A stretch of DNA of 64,000 bases from Prorocentrum cordatum (lineage: Eukaryota > Sar > Dinophyceae > Prorocentrales > Prorocentraceae), in contig CAUYUJ010018482.1 in assembly GCA_963575745.1 (NCBI GenBank), positions 519,382 to 583,381 of the forward strand. The letters run 5' to 3'. Both the position numbers and the translations under genes were made by a program. Below, piece by piece: positions 1-10,758 of this stretch (its first letter is position 1; each line of letters begins with the position of its first letter). Below the pieces are notes generated by a model. The model was given only the letters and a program-made list of their open reading frames with translations, did no database searches and had not been told where the DNA came from.

Positions 1-567
1 GCACTCTCTGGGCCTGGCGGCCGCGGTATGCGGGGTGTGCGGGTCGGATCGGAAGGCAGTGGAGGAACAGCTGCCCATACCGCTACCCTCGCCTCGTTTT
101 CCCATTTTTGGGCCTCCTGGGAGGCCCTCGTCGCCACCGCTGGATTCGCCTCGAGATCCTGGTCAGGGCTCACCCCGGGAGAGGTCCGGAGAGTAGCGGT
201 ATCGGTGTCTTTCGGTTTCCCAAGGAATTTGAACGCCCGAAATGGGCACGGAAAAATGGGTACGATGCCCAACAACAGATGTTGTCCCAAACCGACAGCG
301 GCCGCTGTTGGGCAGGCGGCGCTTTGTCTTCAATGGACAACGTCCTCGGCGGCGTGGACAGCAAGTCCTGTTCAAAATAAACAGGAATTGTTGTCGGTCT
401 TCGTAGCCGTTCTTTCATCACCAATTTCGATCGTCCCGAAGGAAGCTCTTTTCTTCGGGTCTGACAGCCCCAGCCTGTCGGTTGGGGAACAAGGGGATGA
501 GGCACCCGACGGACAGCATCGAGAGACAGAACGACTGCATAAGCGTAAACTGTCGAAGGTTTTGGAC
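1..567. other. Intergenic, no gene recognised; holds one repeat J copy
   Basis: I see no credible reading frame here; open frames are short and overlap on both strands. Positions about 235-345 resemble two other places, 63345-63500 and 37995-38110. The shared parts are a GAATGGGTACGATGCCC-like stretch and a piece around CCCAACAGCGGCTGCTG (repeat J). At 63 kb the family looks like an inverted repeat, with ATGGGCAC-type ends facing each other. The rest shows nothing I can name. Confidence 0.4.
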
Positions 568-755
568 CCTCGCAAGAGGGGGGTGCTGACTGTGTGTGTG
601 CATGTCATGGCTGGGCCATGATACCTCCTCGGGTTTCATGGCTTTCGGCTTCTTTCAGCACCTTCCCTGGTTTCCCCCCTCGTCTGCGCACATGCCTCGG
701 GCCATGATTTGCGAACCCCCCTCTGGTGCATCCCCCTCTTGGACGCCCCCGATTC
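568..755. mobile_element. MITE-B copy (diverged)
   Basis: This ~188-bp stretch matches the 195-bp elements at 6873-7067 and 57755-57947. It starts with CAAGAGGGGGGTG, has an ATGTCATGGC...GGCCATGATA inverted core, and ends with CCATGATTTGCG, a C-run and CTCTTGGACGCCCCC. The outermost TCGGGGGCGG terminus seen in the better copies is degraded. It encodes nothing and is inferred to be a non-autonomous DNA element. Confidence 0.5.
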
Positions 756-779
756 ATCAGAAGAGCGAAGAGATGCCGC

Positions 780-890
780 TGCTCGTCCTCCTCGTCGTCG
801 TCGTCGTTATCGGTCGTCCTCGTCGCCGTCCTTGTCGTCGTCGTGGTCGTCGCCTTCGCCGTCGTCGTCGTTGTCGTCGCCGCCGCTGCC

Positions 891-922
<32 letters not shown>

Positions 923-929
923 CGCCGCT

Positions 930-964
<35 letters not shown>

Positions 965-1020
965 CGTCGACGTCGTCGTCCGTCTTCGTTGGCATCGTCG
1001 TCGTCGCCGTCGACGTCGCC
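780..1020. repeat. GTC/GCC trinucleotide array
   Basis: Imperfect GTC and GCC triplets run for about 240 bp. Because it is a triplet array, all six frames stay open as poly-Ser, -Ala, -Val, -Arg and similar. None of those frames is taken as coding. Confidence 0.9.
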
Positions 1021-1246
1021 GTCGCCGTGGCTGGACTCGCCTCGAGATCCAGGCCCGAGCGCGCTCCTGGAGAGGCCTGTGGAGCAGCGGCACCGGTAGG
1101 CTTCTGCTCTCGGCAGCCCTGGCCCACTCCCTGCGTGCACGGCGCGCTGCCGGCCCTGCCGACCCTGCCGGCAGGGAGCTCCCTCCGAGCGCGCCGGCTG
1201 GCTTTGGTGGAGCACACCTCGCTGCCGGCGCTGCTGCTGTGATGAA

Positions 1247-1397
1247 GTCGGGCCTGTCCCTCTACAGGAGGAAGGTTAAGCAAAAACAGTCAAAAGTAGT
1301 AAGGGCACGCTTTTTTTGTTTTTGTTTGATGATTTGTTTTTTTTTCCCCCCTTCTCATTTTTAGCCCCAAATCTGCCTGTAGAGGGACATGCCCGAC
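1247..1397. mobile_element. MITE-A copy 1 (complete, 151 bp)
   Basis: It starts GTCGGGCCTGTCCCTCTACA and ends with the inverse complement, TGTAGAGGGACATGCCCGAC, giving terminal inverted repeats of ~25 bp. The AT-rich interior contains the family core AGTCAAAAGTAGTAAGGG. Flanks TGCTGTGATG and TGCTAGGACC match at only 6 of 10, so any target duplication is badly decayed here. Confidence 0.8.
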
Positions 1398-2240
1398 CTA
1401 TGCTAGGACCACCGAGCGCGTTCCACTACTCGCAAAGTGCCAAATTACTCGCACACGTCAGAAGACACATATGTTTGCCTCGATGAGGTATATTGTGAGT
1501 CCCGCGCGGCGGATCCTGGCCATTTGCGAGTAGCTCCTCTGCGAGTGGTGGAGCGCGCTTGTCCACAGGAACAGTGCTGCGAGCCAGCGCAGCAGCGCTG
1601 CGAGCCAGCGCGACAGCTTCCTCGGCGCGCCTCCGAGGCCCGACCCTCGAGTGGGCTCCTCCTCGAGCAGTGCCGCGTCCTGCTTTTGCCTCGGCTACGC
1701 GTGAGCGTCACCCTTCGCAGAGGAGTGACCTCCGGTGCCGGCCCGCGGGGCCCCCCCCCCGATCAGCCTCGGCTGGCGCGCTCGGACCTGCCCGCCCCGT
1801 GGCCCCCTCCGGCCGCGAACCGAAGGTCGCTCTTGCCCGGGGCCACTGCTGCGTGTCGCCGATGCTGCGCGGACGACGCGTGTGCACCGTACCGCGCTGG
1901 CGCCCCTCGAGGCGTCGCTGGTCCTCGACCCAGGACGAGTACCAGTGCGGTGCGCAGCAGTGCTTCGGCTTTCACAGCCGAGAAGCTTATGCGCACTGTA
2001 CCGCGCTGGAGCGGGGCCTCGAGTGAGTCCAAGCATGGTACGGCACACGGGTGCCATTCTCGTGCGATATGTCGTCTTGAGGGTGCCGGCGTTGTTGCCA
2101 GGGAGTTCGCCGTGAGCTTGCCGGCTCGCTGCTGGCGCACATCGCGCTGCCAGCGAGGCCAGGAGGACGCTCACGCTGAGCAGGGTCGTATGTCACATAA
2201 GAACCATGTTCAGTGTCTTCCCAGGTCCAGTTGGTCTCCG
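1398..2240. other. GC-rich stretch without recognisable gene; repeat L motif
   Basis: Open frames overlap on both strands and none shows a domain. Around 1870-1925 a CGGACGACGCGTGTGCACCG segment recurs in diverged form near 59385 and 59540 (repeat L). The later part, to about 2030, repeats the CACTGTACCGCGCTGG motif. Confidence 0.4.
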
Positions 2241-2255
2241 TTACGAATCATGATC

Positions 2256-2816
2256 ACCCTCCTCCTCCTCCTCCTCCTCCTCCTCCTCCTCCTCTTCCTC
2301 ATCATTATTAGCAGCAGCATCAGCATGATCATCAGCATCAGCATAATGGCCGTCATGAACGTAGTCATGGTCGTCATCACCGTTGTCATCATCATCGCCA
2401 TCGTCATACTCATCTTCCTCCTCATCTTCGTTATCTTCGTCATCATTGTCGTCATCATCATCAGCTCTTCATTTTGACTGTCATCATCGTCGTCGTCATC
2501 ATCGTTAACATCATCGTCAACAGCATCGTCAACATCATCATCATCATCATCATCATCTCATCACCATCAGCATCATCACCATCACCATACTCATCACTAC
2601 CATCATCATCGCCATCACCATCATTAACATCATCATCAGCATCATCACTTTCATCATCATCAGCAGCATCATCAGCATCACCAACAGCATCATCATCATC
2701 TGCCGCTGGGTGCGAGGTGCTCAGGGAATCGGTTGGGCTCGGCCAGCTGTCGAGGTTTCTCTCCAGACTGTCTCTGATGCGCCAGACCGTCGTCAGCATC
2801 ATCATCATCATCATCG

Positions 2817-2862
<46 letters not shown>

Positions 2863-3165
2863 CATCCTCATCCTCATCCTCATTCTCATCCTCATCCTCA
2901 TCCTCATCCTCATCCTCATCCTCATCACCATCACCATCACCATCACCATCACCATCACCATCACCATCATCATCAGCATAGTCATCGTCATCGTCATCGC
3001 CATCATTGTCATACTCGCCATTACCATCAACAATATAGTCCTGATCATCGCCGCTGTCGTCGGCATCATCATCGTGACATCGTCATTCGCAGCTTGCCCA
3101 TCCACATGCTCACGACACTCATCACCATCAGTCTTACCATCATTATCATCTTCATCTTTATTTTA
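2256..3165. repeat. Compound CTC / ATC / CTCATC / CACCAT array
   Basis: A short CTC run (2256-2300) passes into ~700 bp of ATC-based repeats. A non-repetitive insert lies at about 2700-2795. Between 2797 and 2970 it resolves into blocks of CAT, CTCATC and CACCAT units. The Ile-, His- and Met-rich frames are artefacts of the array. Confidence 0.9.
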
Positions 3166-3892
3166 CTGCCCTTTCGACGCGTCCTGAGATTTCTCCTTCT
3201 TTGCGTGTCTCTGCCAGCCTGCCCAGGATGGGCGACTTCGTTCGCTCGGCGTCCTTCTCGAGGAGCCGCAGCGTAGCTCGGGCAGCACGGCGGAGAGGCG
3301 TCACTGCGGGTGAGCCCGGTCAGGCCGAAGGGGAAACGGTTGGAGGGTGAAGCAGAGAGGCAGATCAGGAGGGGCCTAGATGTTGTGTTGTTTCTTGCTC
3401 TTCGTGGCTGCCCTGCCGCTCATGCTTCGAGCCGCCATCCCTGTCGCCTGCGCACTGCTCCAGCGTCTTCCTGCGGTGTGCTTTCCCCCCTCCTTGTTCG
3501 TAGGGAAACTACAAGGTCACTCCCCGGACCCCTCCCGGGGTGCGTTCTGATCGGAATTTCGAGGCGACTCCAGCGGAGGCGACGTGGGTTTCCCAGGAGG
3601 CCCGAAATGCGGAAACGAGGGAATGGTGGCCGTATGGGTACCTTTTCCTCCTCTGAGTTCTCCGCCTTCCCCTTCACTCTTCTCTGCAGAAGGCATCTGC
3701 CTATACACCACTGGCATGCTCAGCCAGGGCCCCATCCTGGGCTTTCGGGCGGTGCAGACATCGGGGGGCCACCGAGCGGGTTATGGATAGTATTGCCAGG
3801 GTCACGAAAATCTCGCGGATTTCATGGTCCCCTTTTCTCAGAGGCAACGATAAGGCGGTATAGGCATAGAGGGGACGCATCGACTTTCAATC
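3166..3892. other. Stretch without recognisable gene
   Basis: There is no gene or domain I can support. The segment about 3800-3845 loosely matches the left part of MITE-B (a TTTCATGG...CCCC stretch), and the matching right part appears at 4070-4165 beyond repeat K. This may be one MITE-B copy split by repeat K. Confidence 0.3.
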
Positions 3893-4005
3893 GCCCATTG
3901 ACCGCCGACAGGGGCCCGATAGGCCAAACCCGCTTAGAAACGTGCAGTTATCAGGGGCCTATCGCCCATCTATCGGCGATGTATCATCGATTCCAGGTCG
4001 ATGTG
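3893..4005. repeat. Repeat K copy 1
   Basis: It shares with 34480-34600 the GCCGACAGGGGCCCGATAG block, the TATCAGGGGCCT block and the TCGGCGATGTATC block in the same order and spacing. The outer blocks are partly inverse complements (GCCGACAG against CTATCGGCG), so the unit can fold. It is non-coding. Confidence 0.5.
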
Positions 4006-4069
4006 TCCTCCCGTCCATGCCAGTCCTCCCTGTCGTTGCCCCCCAACTCTTCATCTTGTTTGTGCCTTC

Positions 4070-4165
4070 TCCTTTCAACACGTCCTTCGGTTCCCCCCCT
4101 CGTCCGAGCACATGTCTCGGGCCATGATTGGCCCCTCTTTGGACGCCCCCCTCTTGAACGCTGTC
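4070..4165. repeat. MITE-B right-hand part
   Basis: The order CGAGCACATGTCTCGGGCCATGATT, then CTCTTTGGACGCCCCCCTCTTG matches the right side of MITE-B copies. The left side is not contiguous. Confidence 0.4.
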
Positions 4166-4359
4166 AAATACACCCTCCTGGCCAATGCCAGAATGGCGCA
4201 TTCACCATGCGAGGACCCACGATGGCCCTGGCCAGGCACTGTGGTGGTGGTGGTGGTGTACAGATGCCTTCTGTCGTCTTCTTCTTCTTTTCAACATTAC
4301 TTGTCTGATTATCCTCCTCATCCTCTTCCTCCTCTCTCCTTCTCCGTCTCCTTTTCCTT

Positions 4360-4570
4360 CTCCTGCTCCTACTCCTCCTCCTCCTCCTCCTCCTCCTCCT
4401 CCTCCTCTCCTACTCCTTCTCCTCCTCCCCCTCCTTCCCCTCCCTCCTCCTCCTCCTCCTCCTCCTCCTCCTCCTCCTCCTCCTCCTCCTCCTTCTCCTC
4501 CGCCTCCCTCTCTTCTACCCGCACTTCCTCTCCTCTTCTCCTCCTTCTCCTCCTCCTCCCTCGTCTTCCT
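4360..4570. repeat. CTC trinucleotide array
   Basis: About 200 bp of CTC triplets with CTT and CCC interruptions. No coding is inferred. The following stretch to 4817 has no feature I can name. Confidence 0.9.
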
Positions 4571-4817
4571 CCACCTCCTCTTTGTACCAGGAATCTGGCT
4601 GAGTATGCACGGCGCGGTCAGGCTGGGCGAGAGCTGTGCTTCCGTCGCTGTGCCCAGATGTGTGGTGCTTCCGGCGCCCGGCCCTTCCGTGGCCGCCGTG
4701 AACGCCGGGCTGCCGCGAGTGTGTCCTGCGAGTGGCCACCAGATAGTCTCCACGTGTGGGTCCAGCCGTTCGTGCTTCCAGCTTCCGGGTGCTCCTAGTC
4801 CTCCCAGACTCAGATAA

Positions 4818-4895
4818 GTCGGGCATGTCCTTCTACAGGAGGAATATTAAGAGATAGTCCAAACATCGTCAGGGGACGATTTGTAATTCATTGTT
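4818..4895. mobile_element. MITE-A copy 2, left part only
   Basis: It starts GTCGGGCATGTCCTTCTACA and continues GGAGGAATATTAAGAGATAGTCC and GTCAGGGGACGAT as in other copies. No GCCCGAC end follows within 200 bp, so the right side is lost or unrecognisable. Confidence 0.6.
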
Positions 4896-5204
4896 TGTTG
4901 CATTGTTTGTACTTCGTGTATACATTTGTTCAATTCTTCCTGCCAGTACTAAGAAGGGAACATCGGTACAAACACCAACAACGTTGCTTTTCAGGAGACA
5001 TGCGAAATATGGAAAACGGATGGGAAGAGGAATAGTCTGGAAATAAGACAAATTATGGGACATCCTGGAAATTGTGCTGATTTCTGCGTGGCTCCGAGGA
5101 CCCCTTGGCACACGCGAACTTCCCGTCCTTTCTCCCTGGCCTCTTTCGCTCCCCCTCCTTGTCCTTCCCTTCCCCCGCCAGTGCTCCGCACTACTCTTCT
5201 TCGG

Positions 5205-5345
5205 AGCGAGCGAGTAGACGCACGCGTGCGTACTTGTTCGTGGGGCTCCAGACACTGCCTGTGTCGCGAGCGTGCGTAGCACGAGGTTGGCCTCCCAGGC
5301 TGAGGCGGCCGTGTTCGTATGCGTGGCTGGGCACGCACGTCTCTG
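5205..5345. repeat. Repeat H copy 1 (most diverged)
   Basis: It aligns in outline with 33480-33625 and, on the opposite strand, 63000-63170. The best block is the tail GTGTTCGTATGCGTGGCTGGGCACGCACGTC. The peptide frame open in the other two copies is broken here. Confidence 0.4.
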
Positions 5346-5649
5346 GTGGGTTCCCCTGCCCCCCCCCGCCCCCGTAGTCATGCCCGGTTGGTGCCCTAGC
5401 GCAGGACGCGGCCTCCCAAAGATCGGCGGCGCGCTCGGGGGGGAAATGAGAGGGGGCAGGCCTCTTCAGAAGGCGGCGGGGCTTCTCAGAAGACCTCCGG
5501 CCTTCTGATTTACCGCCGCTGTCTTCGATTCAAGGCTCAGGCAAGCTCTCACAAGGCCCGAGGCCTTCATTCTCCCCCCCTGGACTCGCCGCCGCAAAGA
5601 GGGCTAGAACATCCGGGCGTCTGCTCAGGGATAGCCCAGCGCCGGCCCA

Positions 5650-5730
5650 CAAGATTCGGAGGAGGAGGAGGAGGAGGACGACGACGACGACGCCGAGGAC
5701 AACGACGACGACGAGGAGGACGGCGAAGAG

Positions 5731-5824
<94 letters not shown>

Positions 5825-5875
5825 ACGACGACCAGGACGAGGACGAGGACGAGGACGAGAAAGAGGACGAGAAAG
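5650..5875. repeat. GAG/GAC/GGC trinucleotide array
   Basis: GAG triplets pass into a long GAC run, a short GGC run and more GAC/GAG. The long minus frame across this block and the 6081-6480 array is a low-complexity artefact. Confidence 0.9.
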
Positions 5876-6080
5876 AGGACGAGGGCACGAGCACAGAGGG
5901 GGGGAGACGAACGACGAGGGCGACCCGCCCCCGCTGGCCCCGCGCAGGACCCTGCGGCAGAACGTCGCGCGCTACTTCGAGATCCCCGAGGAGCGGCAGG
6001 CCATTTTCGACGACGACGGCCTGCTGGCCACCGCAGGACAGCCCTGGCAACTCGTTCGCGGGGGCCGTCGACGCCGCTAG

Positions 6081-6480
6081 TGCCCCTGCTCCTCTCTTCC
6101 CTCCTCCCTCCTTCCTCCTCCCTCCTCCTCCTGCTCCTCCTGCTCCTCCTTTTCTTCCTCCTCCTCCTTCTCCTCCTCCTCCTCCTCCTCCCTCCTCCTC
6201 CCCCTCCCTCCTTCCTCCTCCCTCCTCCTCCCTCCTCCTCCTCCTCCTCCTCCTCCTCCTCTTCCTCCTCCTCCTCCTCCTCCTTCTCCTTCCTCCTCCC
6301 TCCTCCCTCCTCCTCCTCCCTCCTCCTCCTCCTCCTGCCATTCTCCCTTCCTCCCCCCTCCTCCTCCTCCTCCTCCTCCTCCTTCTCCTCCTCCTCTTCC
6401 TTCTCTCCTCCTCCTCCTCGTCCCCTCACTGCCCTCCTGCGCCTCCCTCCTCCTTCCTCCGCCTTGCCCCCTCCCTCCTC
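6081..6480. repeat. CTC/CCT array, 400 bp
   Basis: A pyrimidine-only strand built from CTC with CCTCCCT and CTT interruptions. Every frame is open and low complexity. The 6481-6800 stretch after it is GC-rich and open on both strands, with no domain I recognise. Confidence 0.9.
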
Positions 6481-6800
6481 TCACTCCAGTCGCGAGTTCG
6501 TCAGCCAGGTGCACCCTGCCCCCTCGCCTCTGGGTCGACCTTTCTGAGTCAGCGGTCGGCCCCTCGGGGGGCGATGAAGGGACGTCTTGGCGCGTTCGCC
6601 GTTGCGACACGCGTGCGTCGTGCATCGTCCAGGGCGGGCTGGCCGTCTCGCCCAGGAGCATGGCCGTGTGGGCGGTGCACCGCGATGCTCAGGCCATGGC
6701 TGCTCAGGCTCGCCGGCAGGGCCGTCGTGCACTCGCTGTTGCCGCAGGCCCCGTGCCTGGGCGTGGCCCTCGGAGCCGGGCGCAGGGCGGCGGCGAGCCC

Positions 6801-7126
6801 GTGGCGTCGCTCGGACGGGTGCACTTTCCCGGCGAGGGCTATCGAGGAGCATCCTGGACCATCGAGCCAAAATCGGGGGCGGCAAAGAGGGGGGTGATGA
6901 CTAGGGGGGGGGTGGATATCATGGCGGGGGCCATGATATTTCCTCAGATTTTATGGCGCCCCTTCCTATTCCATTACGTCCCTGGCCCCCCCGCTGGGCC
7001 GCGCACATGCCGCCGGTCATGATTTGCACCCCCCCCTCTTGGACACCCCCCTCTTGACCGCTCCCGACAAAAAACAACACGCACGAAATCGACAACTGCA
7101 CGGGGAATGGACGTCCGAGCGGTGGC
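6801..7126. mobile_element. MITE-D copy interrupted by MITE-B
   Basis: The left part (6801-6872) carries TCGCTCGGACG and a CATCCTGGACCATCGAGC block. The right part (7068-7126) carries CACGCACGAAATCGACAA and ends GAATGGACGTCCGAGCGG, the inverse complement of the left end. The uninterrupted copy at 16741-16868 has the same blocks without a break. The intervening 195 bp is a complete MITE-B, so MITE-B inserted after MITE-D was in place. Confidence 0.65.
6873..7067. mobile_element. MITE-B copy (complete, 195 bp)
   Basis: The ends are TCGGGGGCGGC and, inverted, the complement of CCGCTCCCGA. The inverted repeat extends imperfectly about 50 bp inward. An internal perfect 10-bp palindrome arm pair (ATATCATGGC/GCCATGATAT) lies just inside the left end. 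The element is bracketed by CAAAA at 6868-6872 and 7068-7072, a candidate 5-bp target duplication. It encodes nothing. Confidence 0.65.
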
Positions 7127-9240
7127 GGGAGCCACGCGCCGCCAGCGCTTCGTCCGCTCGGGCAAGTTCCACTTCAGGGCGCGCGGCTTCGCTCGAGCAT
7201 CCAGGCGACACCGAGTGTGCCTGAGGCTGGAGAAGACGTCGTGCCAGGCCAGCGCCCACGAATTACGGCCACCAGGTCCACGGCGTCTACGGCCAGGATG
7301 TGGTGGGCGCTTCGGCGCAGGATGGCGGCGGTGCCTGGGCCGACCCAGAGTGGGCGGTGCTTGACCTCTCCCAGCTCCAGCTGCGTGTGGGCGGTGGCGA
7401 TCCCGCGCGGAAGCTTCCTCGCGAGCTTCTCGAATGATGGTTCACGGTGTGGCAGGCCAGTCAAGGCCGGCGCCAGAGGATCATGCAGGCTTGGCCGAGG
7501 GTGTTGCCGACGGTCCGTGACGTTGAGGCCCCCCAGTGGCGCCGCCACATTCGCAGGCCCACATGTCAGCGCTGTTGGTCACTCTGATGTTTCACGACTG
7601 GTACCCAGCAGGGCCCATGCGATGTGCTCGTCTTCTCCCCGACGGCGGACGCGAGATGTGGACATCTCCCGTCGCAGATGCCCTGGCTGATGGATCTAGT
7701 CGGCAGTCGGCAGCTCGTACAGGCGTTCGACGACACATTTGTGAGCGATCTGTGGCGCGATGCTGCAGCGCATTGGTGTGGTGGAGGCTTGGAAGGCGGC
7801 GCAGATCTTGGGCCTTCGGCGTTTTCTTCGGCAGCTGCGTCAGCTCCCAGGAGGGCGTCGTCTGGAGGAGGTCATGGTCACCAGCGCGGTTGGCGGCACG
7901 TGGCCTGGATCTCGATAAGCCGATGCAGAGTTTTTCCAAGACAGCCAGGTCGAGGAGTTGTTTGGAAGGTGCTGGCACGCGATCGAGTCTCCCTTCCACT
8001 GCGATTGGGGCTGCGAGTGTAATGCTGGCTCTGAGGCGTACGCGGCCAGCGAGCCGTTCATTTATAGAGCGTATGCTGAGGTCGACGCCGTCCCTTGCGT
8101 CTGGCTCCACGGCCTGGTCCCGAAGCCATGGGCGGCTGTCAGCCCGCCTGCTCATGCGGAGGCCTGGGCTATCAGGGCGTCGACAACATGCTCCTCGGTC
8201 ACGGCAAGGAAGAGCGGACCCCCCTCTGTTCTCGTTCGGGGATGCGAGCGGCGGGCCTGTGTGGAAGTTCCCCGAGCTGCGTCGCGTCCGAGGGGGGGCC
8301 GTTGTCTTGGACAGCGCCTTCGTGCACACGGCCCAGGCGATGCACCGACCGCTCCCTGGCAGGAGGCAGACGGTCCCTCGTGGCGAGCTGTTGGCGCTGA
8401 CCCGATGTGCAGAGCGCACGTCGGGATGCGTCGTCCCTTCCACCGACCACTCGGCGGTGCACGCCGGCCGGTGGCAGCAGCTCCCGCGGAACCCCCACGG
8501 GCCTCGTCGTGACCCGTGCTGGAGCTCGGGCCGGGCGCTCCAGCAGCGGAGCCCCGAGGGTCGATGGGGCCATCGCGGTCAGCCTCGTGAGCTCGCACCC
8601 CGATGCGGAGCGCGTGGTGCAGCGGGGGGCGTCGTGGGCGCCTTGGTCCGCGGCAGTGCTGCTGCCGACCTTGCCGCCGGCTGCGCTGCCGAGGCCGTTC
8701 GCCTTCCAGCAGCAGGCCGAGGCGATGGCGATGAAGGCATGGTGGCGGCTGCTGCGGTCCACGCTCGACGTGCTGGACGTGGCTCCGCGGCGCCGGGCCA
8801 TGGCTGTACGCCGCGCCAGGCTCCGCCTGCTGCTGATTTCGCCGCTGCTTTTTTTCCGCGGTGCACGTGCTGGGCGCGGACAGCCGCACTCGCTTGGCCT
8901 GTTGCGGCCCGGCATCGACGGAGAGGTGCACGGAACGGCTCGGGACGCGCTGCTGGCCGCTGGTTCTTCGAGGCGATGGAGAACTGGCGCTGCCGCCCCG
9001 GGGCGGGTGCATCCACATCGGGGGCCATGCGGCCCACAAGGCGGTGCTGCTGGAGGCTCTTGGAGCGTGGCAGTGCAGCGCCCGCGGATTCTTCACCCCC
9101 GCAGGCGGTCGCGCCCTCGGCGCATTCTTCGCCCTGGCGGCAGCTTGCCCGCCCGCGCAAGCCCCGGCGCTGGTTCCTGCCGCGTCCGGCCGCGCAGCTG
9201 CGGGCACGGCTACTGCCCGCCAGGGCCGGGCCTGTGTGGC
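7127..9240 (+). pseudogene. Decayed non-LTR retroelement: RNase H and C-terminal region
   Basis: An RNase H domain is legible at about 8228-8480. It has GDASGG (Asp codon 8241-8243), then PLPGRRQTVPRGELLAL (Glu 8385-8387) and STDHSAV (Asp 8445-8447). The PLPGRRQTVPRGEL string is, from memory, characteristic of dinoflagellate LINE-type RNase H. Downstream, in other frames, are an AADLAAGCAAEAVRLP-like segment (the usual RNase H end) and a GGHAAHKAVLLEAL segment at about 9000-9070. The reading frame changes repeatedly, so this is a broken copy. Sequence upstream to about 7127 is open and GC-rich but I could not identify it. No endonuclease or RT domain of this element is present. Confidence 0.6.
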
Positions 9241-9640
9241 GGCCAGCACCGCGTCGGCGGCGTGCCGCTGGAGTACGCAGCCCAGGGCCTGCTGGAGCTT
9301 GCGGATGGCCGCCGACCGTACGACCTCGTCAGCTGGCGCCAACCGCTTGGCGAGGGCCGCTGCTTCCTCGCCCAGCCGCCCGTGGTCCTCCACGACAAAT
9401 GACACCACGGGTACCAGCGGGTGGCGGGCTCGCTTCCTCCGCTCCGAGGCCGCCGCCGCCGCCCCGTCCCTCCTCGCAGCCCCTAGCGCCAGGGCGTCCT
9501 GGGAGACCGCGCTGACAACCGTGAGATCGACGTACAATCGGTTCAGCGGCGCCCGGTGCATGAATCACCAGGTCCATGCGCGCCTCGGGGCTCTCTTGCG
9601 AAGCGTACGGGAGCAGCACCTCGCGGTGCACGGAGCAGCC
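9130..9640 (-). pseudogene. Decayed non-LTR retroelement C-terminal fragment
   Basis: On the minus strand two adjacent frames together give segments such as PEARMDLVIHAPGAAEPI, YVDLTVVSAVSQDAL, SERRKRARHP and VVSFVVEDHGRLGEEAAAL. That order is how I recall the C-terminal nuclease-like region of many protist non-LTR retroelements. The frame shifts between 'AAEPI' and 'YVDL', so it is broken. Its upstream side is cut by the CTC array at 9640-9698. It converges on the plus-strand RNase H fragment, so two separate insertions meet tail to tail. Confidence 0.5.
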
Positions 9641-9698
9641 CTCCTCCTCCTCCTCCTCCTCCTCCTCCTCCTCCTCCTCCTCCTCCTCCTCCTCCTCT
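9640..9698. repeat. CTC trinucleotide array
   Basis: A near-perfect CTC run of about 58 bp ending at CTCTCGCTCC. It truncates the minus-strand retroelement fragment. Confidence 0.9.
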
Positions 9699-9699
9699 C

Positions 9700-10530
9700 G
9701 CTCCTTCTCCATTTAGTTTCCTTGTGAACAACTCCTCCCTGTCGCAAATCGAGGACGATCGAAATGGCGGCCCGGGCGTTCCACCCGAGGCTTCCTCACC
9801 ATGTATGAGCCCCCCGGCAAGCCCGCTCGCCTCCTAAGAAACCCATCCTCCGAAGTCTCAGAGAGGGCTTCTCAGGAGGCGGGCGGGGCTAACGAGGAGC
9901 CCCGCTGCCTTTTGGAGACGGCTGGCCTTCTCCTTTTGCTTTCCCTACTGGTCAAGCAGTGGCGAAGCGTCCTGGCTCGCCTATGGGCCGCCAAATAATG
10001 TTCTAAGAACCTCTTGTGATTTGCAAGGAATGTTCTCAAGCCATTTTTGGCTGAGTCTGCTTTGTTTTAACACATCGGGCTTCTGTTCTAAGAACTTCGT
10101 TTTGGTTATTCGAACATGCCTGGGTTCCAAGAACTTGTCGTGGTAGGCTTATTGGAAAGCCGGGACGGTCGGTCCCTGCTCAATCTGGGCGACCGACGGG
10201 TCCACCTCCTCCCTCTCTGCTGGCTCCCCCGGCGGCAAGCCCAGGGGGGACTGCAGCGGGGGCGGGCGTTTTCAGACGGCTCGGAGCCTTGAGATCCTGG
10301 CGACTCAATTTTGTTCGAGCCGGGCGTGGTCGCTCAATTTCGGGCCCCAGGACCCTCACAGATCGATCCGGTTCGAAACATGACGCGGAAAGATGGGGTC
10401 CAGGGGTCCGGTCGTGATTTTTGGCGATGCTGCGCATTTTTTTGTTCCAGCGTCGGATCTCAGGGATGTCCCCCTGTCGTCTGAGAAGTGTTATAAGCCT
10501 ACTCCGGAAGCAGAGTCAGGAGGGAAATAA
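9700..10530. other. Stretch without gene; spliced-leader-like and TTCTAAGAAC motifs
   Basis: No coding is supported. TGTTCTAAGAAC-type near-palindromes occur at about 10000 and 10084, with a diverged GGTTCCAAGAAC near 10124. At about 10037-10053 the sequence AGCCATTTTTGGCTGAG resembles the 3' part of the dinoflagellate spliced leader with one extra T. The leader's own palindromic nature makes this match weak. Confidence 0.3.
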
Positions 10531-10690
10531 ACATACAGATGCAATTAATCGTCGATTCCCCAGAAAGTATTGGAACATATGGGAAATGGGGGGGAAGACA
10601 AAAACCCAGAAAATATTGGAACATATGGGGAATCCTATGAGTCCTATGATTTGTGTCTGTTTATTTGTGTGTCCCAGGGCCCCTTCACAG
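10531..10690. repeat. Repeat I copy 1
   Basis: Shared with 34005-34150 and 63521-63665. All have a GCAGACACAATT-like start, a TCGTCGATCCCC block, GAATATGGGAACATATGGGA, a GGGGAAGAC block and a late TTTATTTGTGTGTCCC block. It contains an internal duplication of the GAACATATGGG segment and does not code. Confidence 0.6.
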
Positions 10691-10758
10691 GTACCCTTCC
10701 TCTGCGTTATCCTTCCTCGTGCTCGGCGGGGGAGTTGGCAACGGGCCCCCCTCTCCAG

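Noticed and set aside
5530-6661. Long minus-strand Glu/Arg-rich and Ser-rich frames
   Set aside because: Produced by the GAC and CTC arrays at 5650-5875 and 6081-6480.
10000-10135. Heat-shock-element-like TTCTAAGAA motifs
   Set aside because: The half-site spacing is three bases rather than two and no gene start is nearby.
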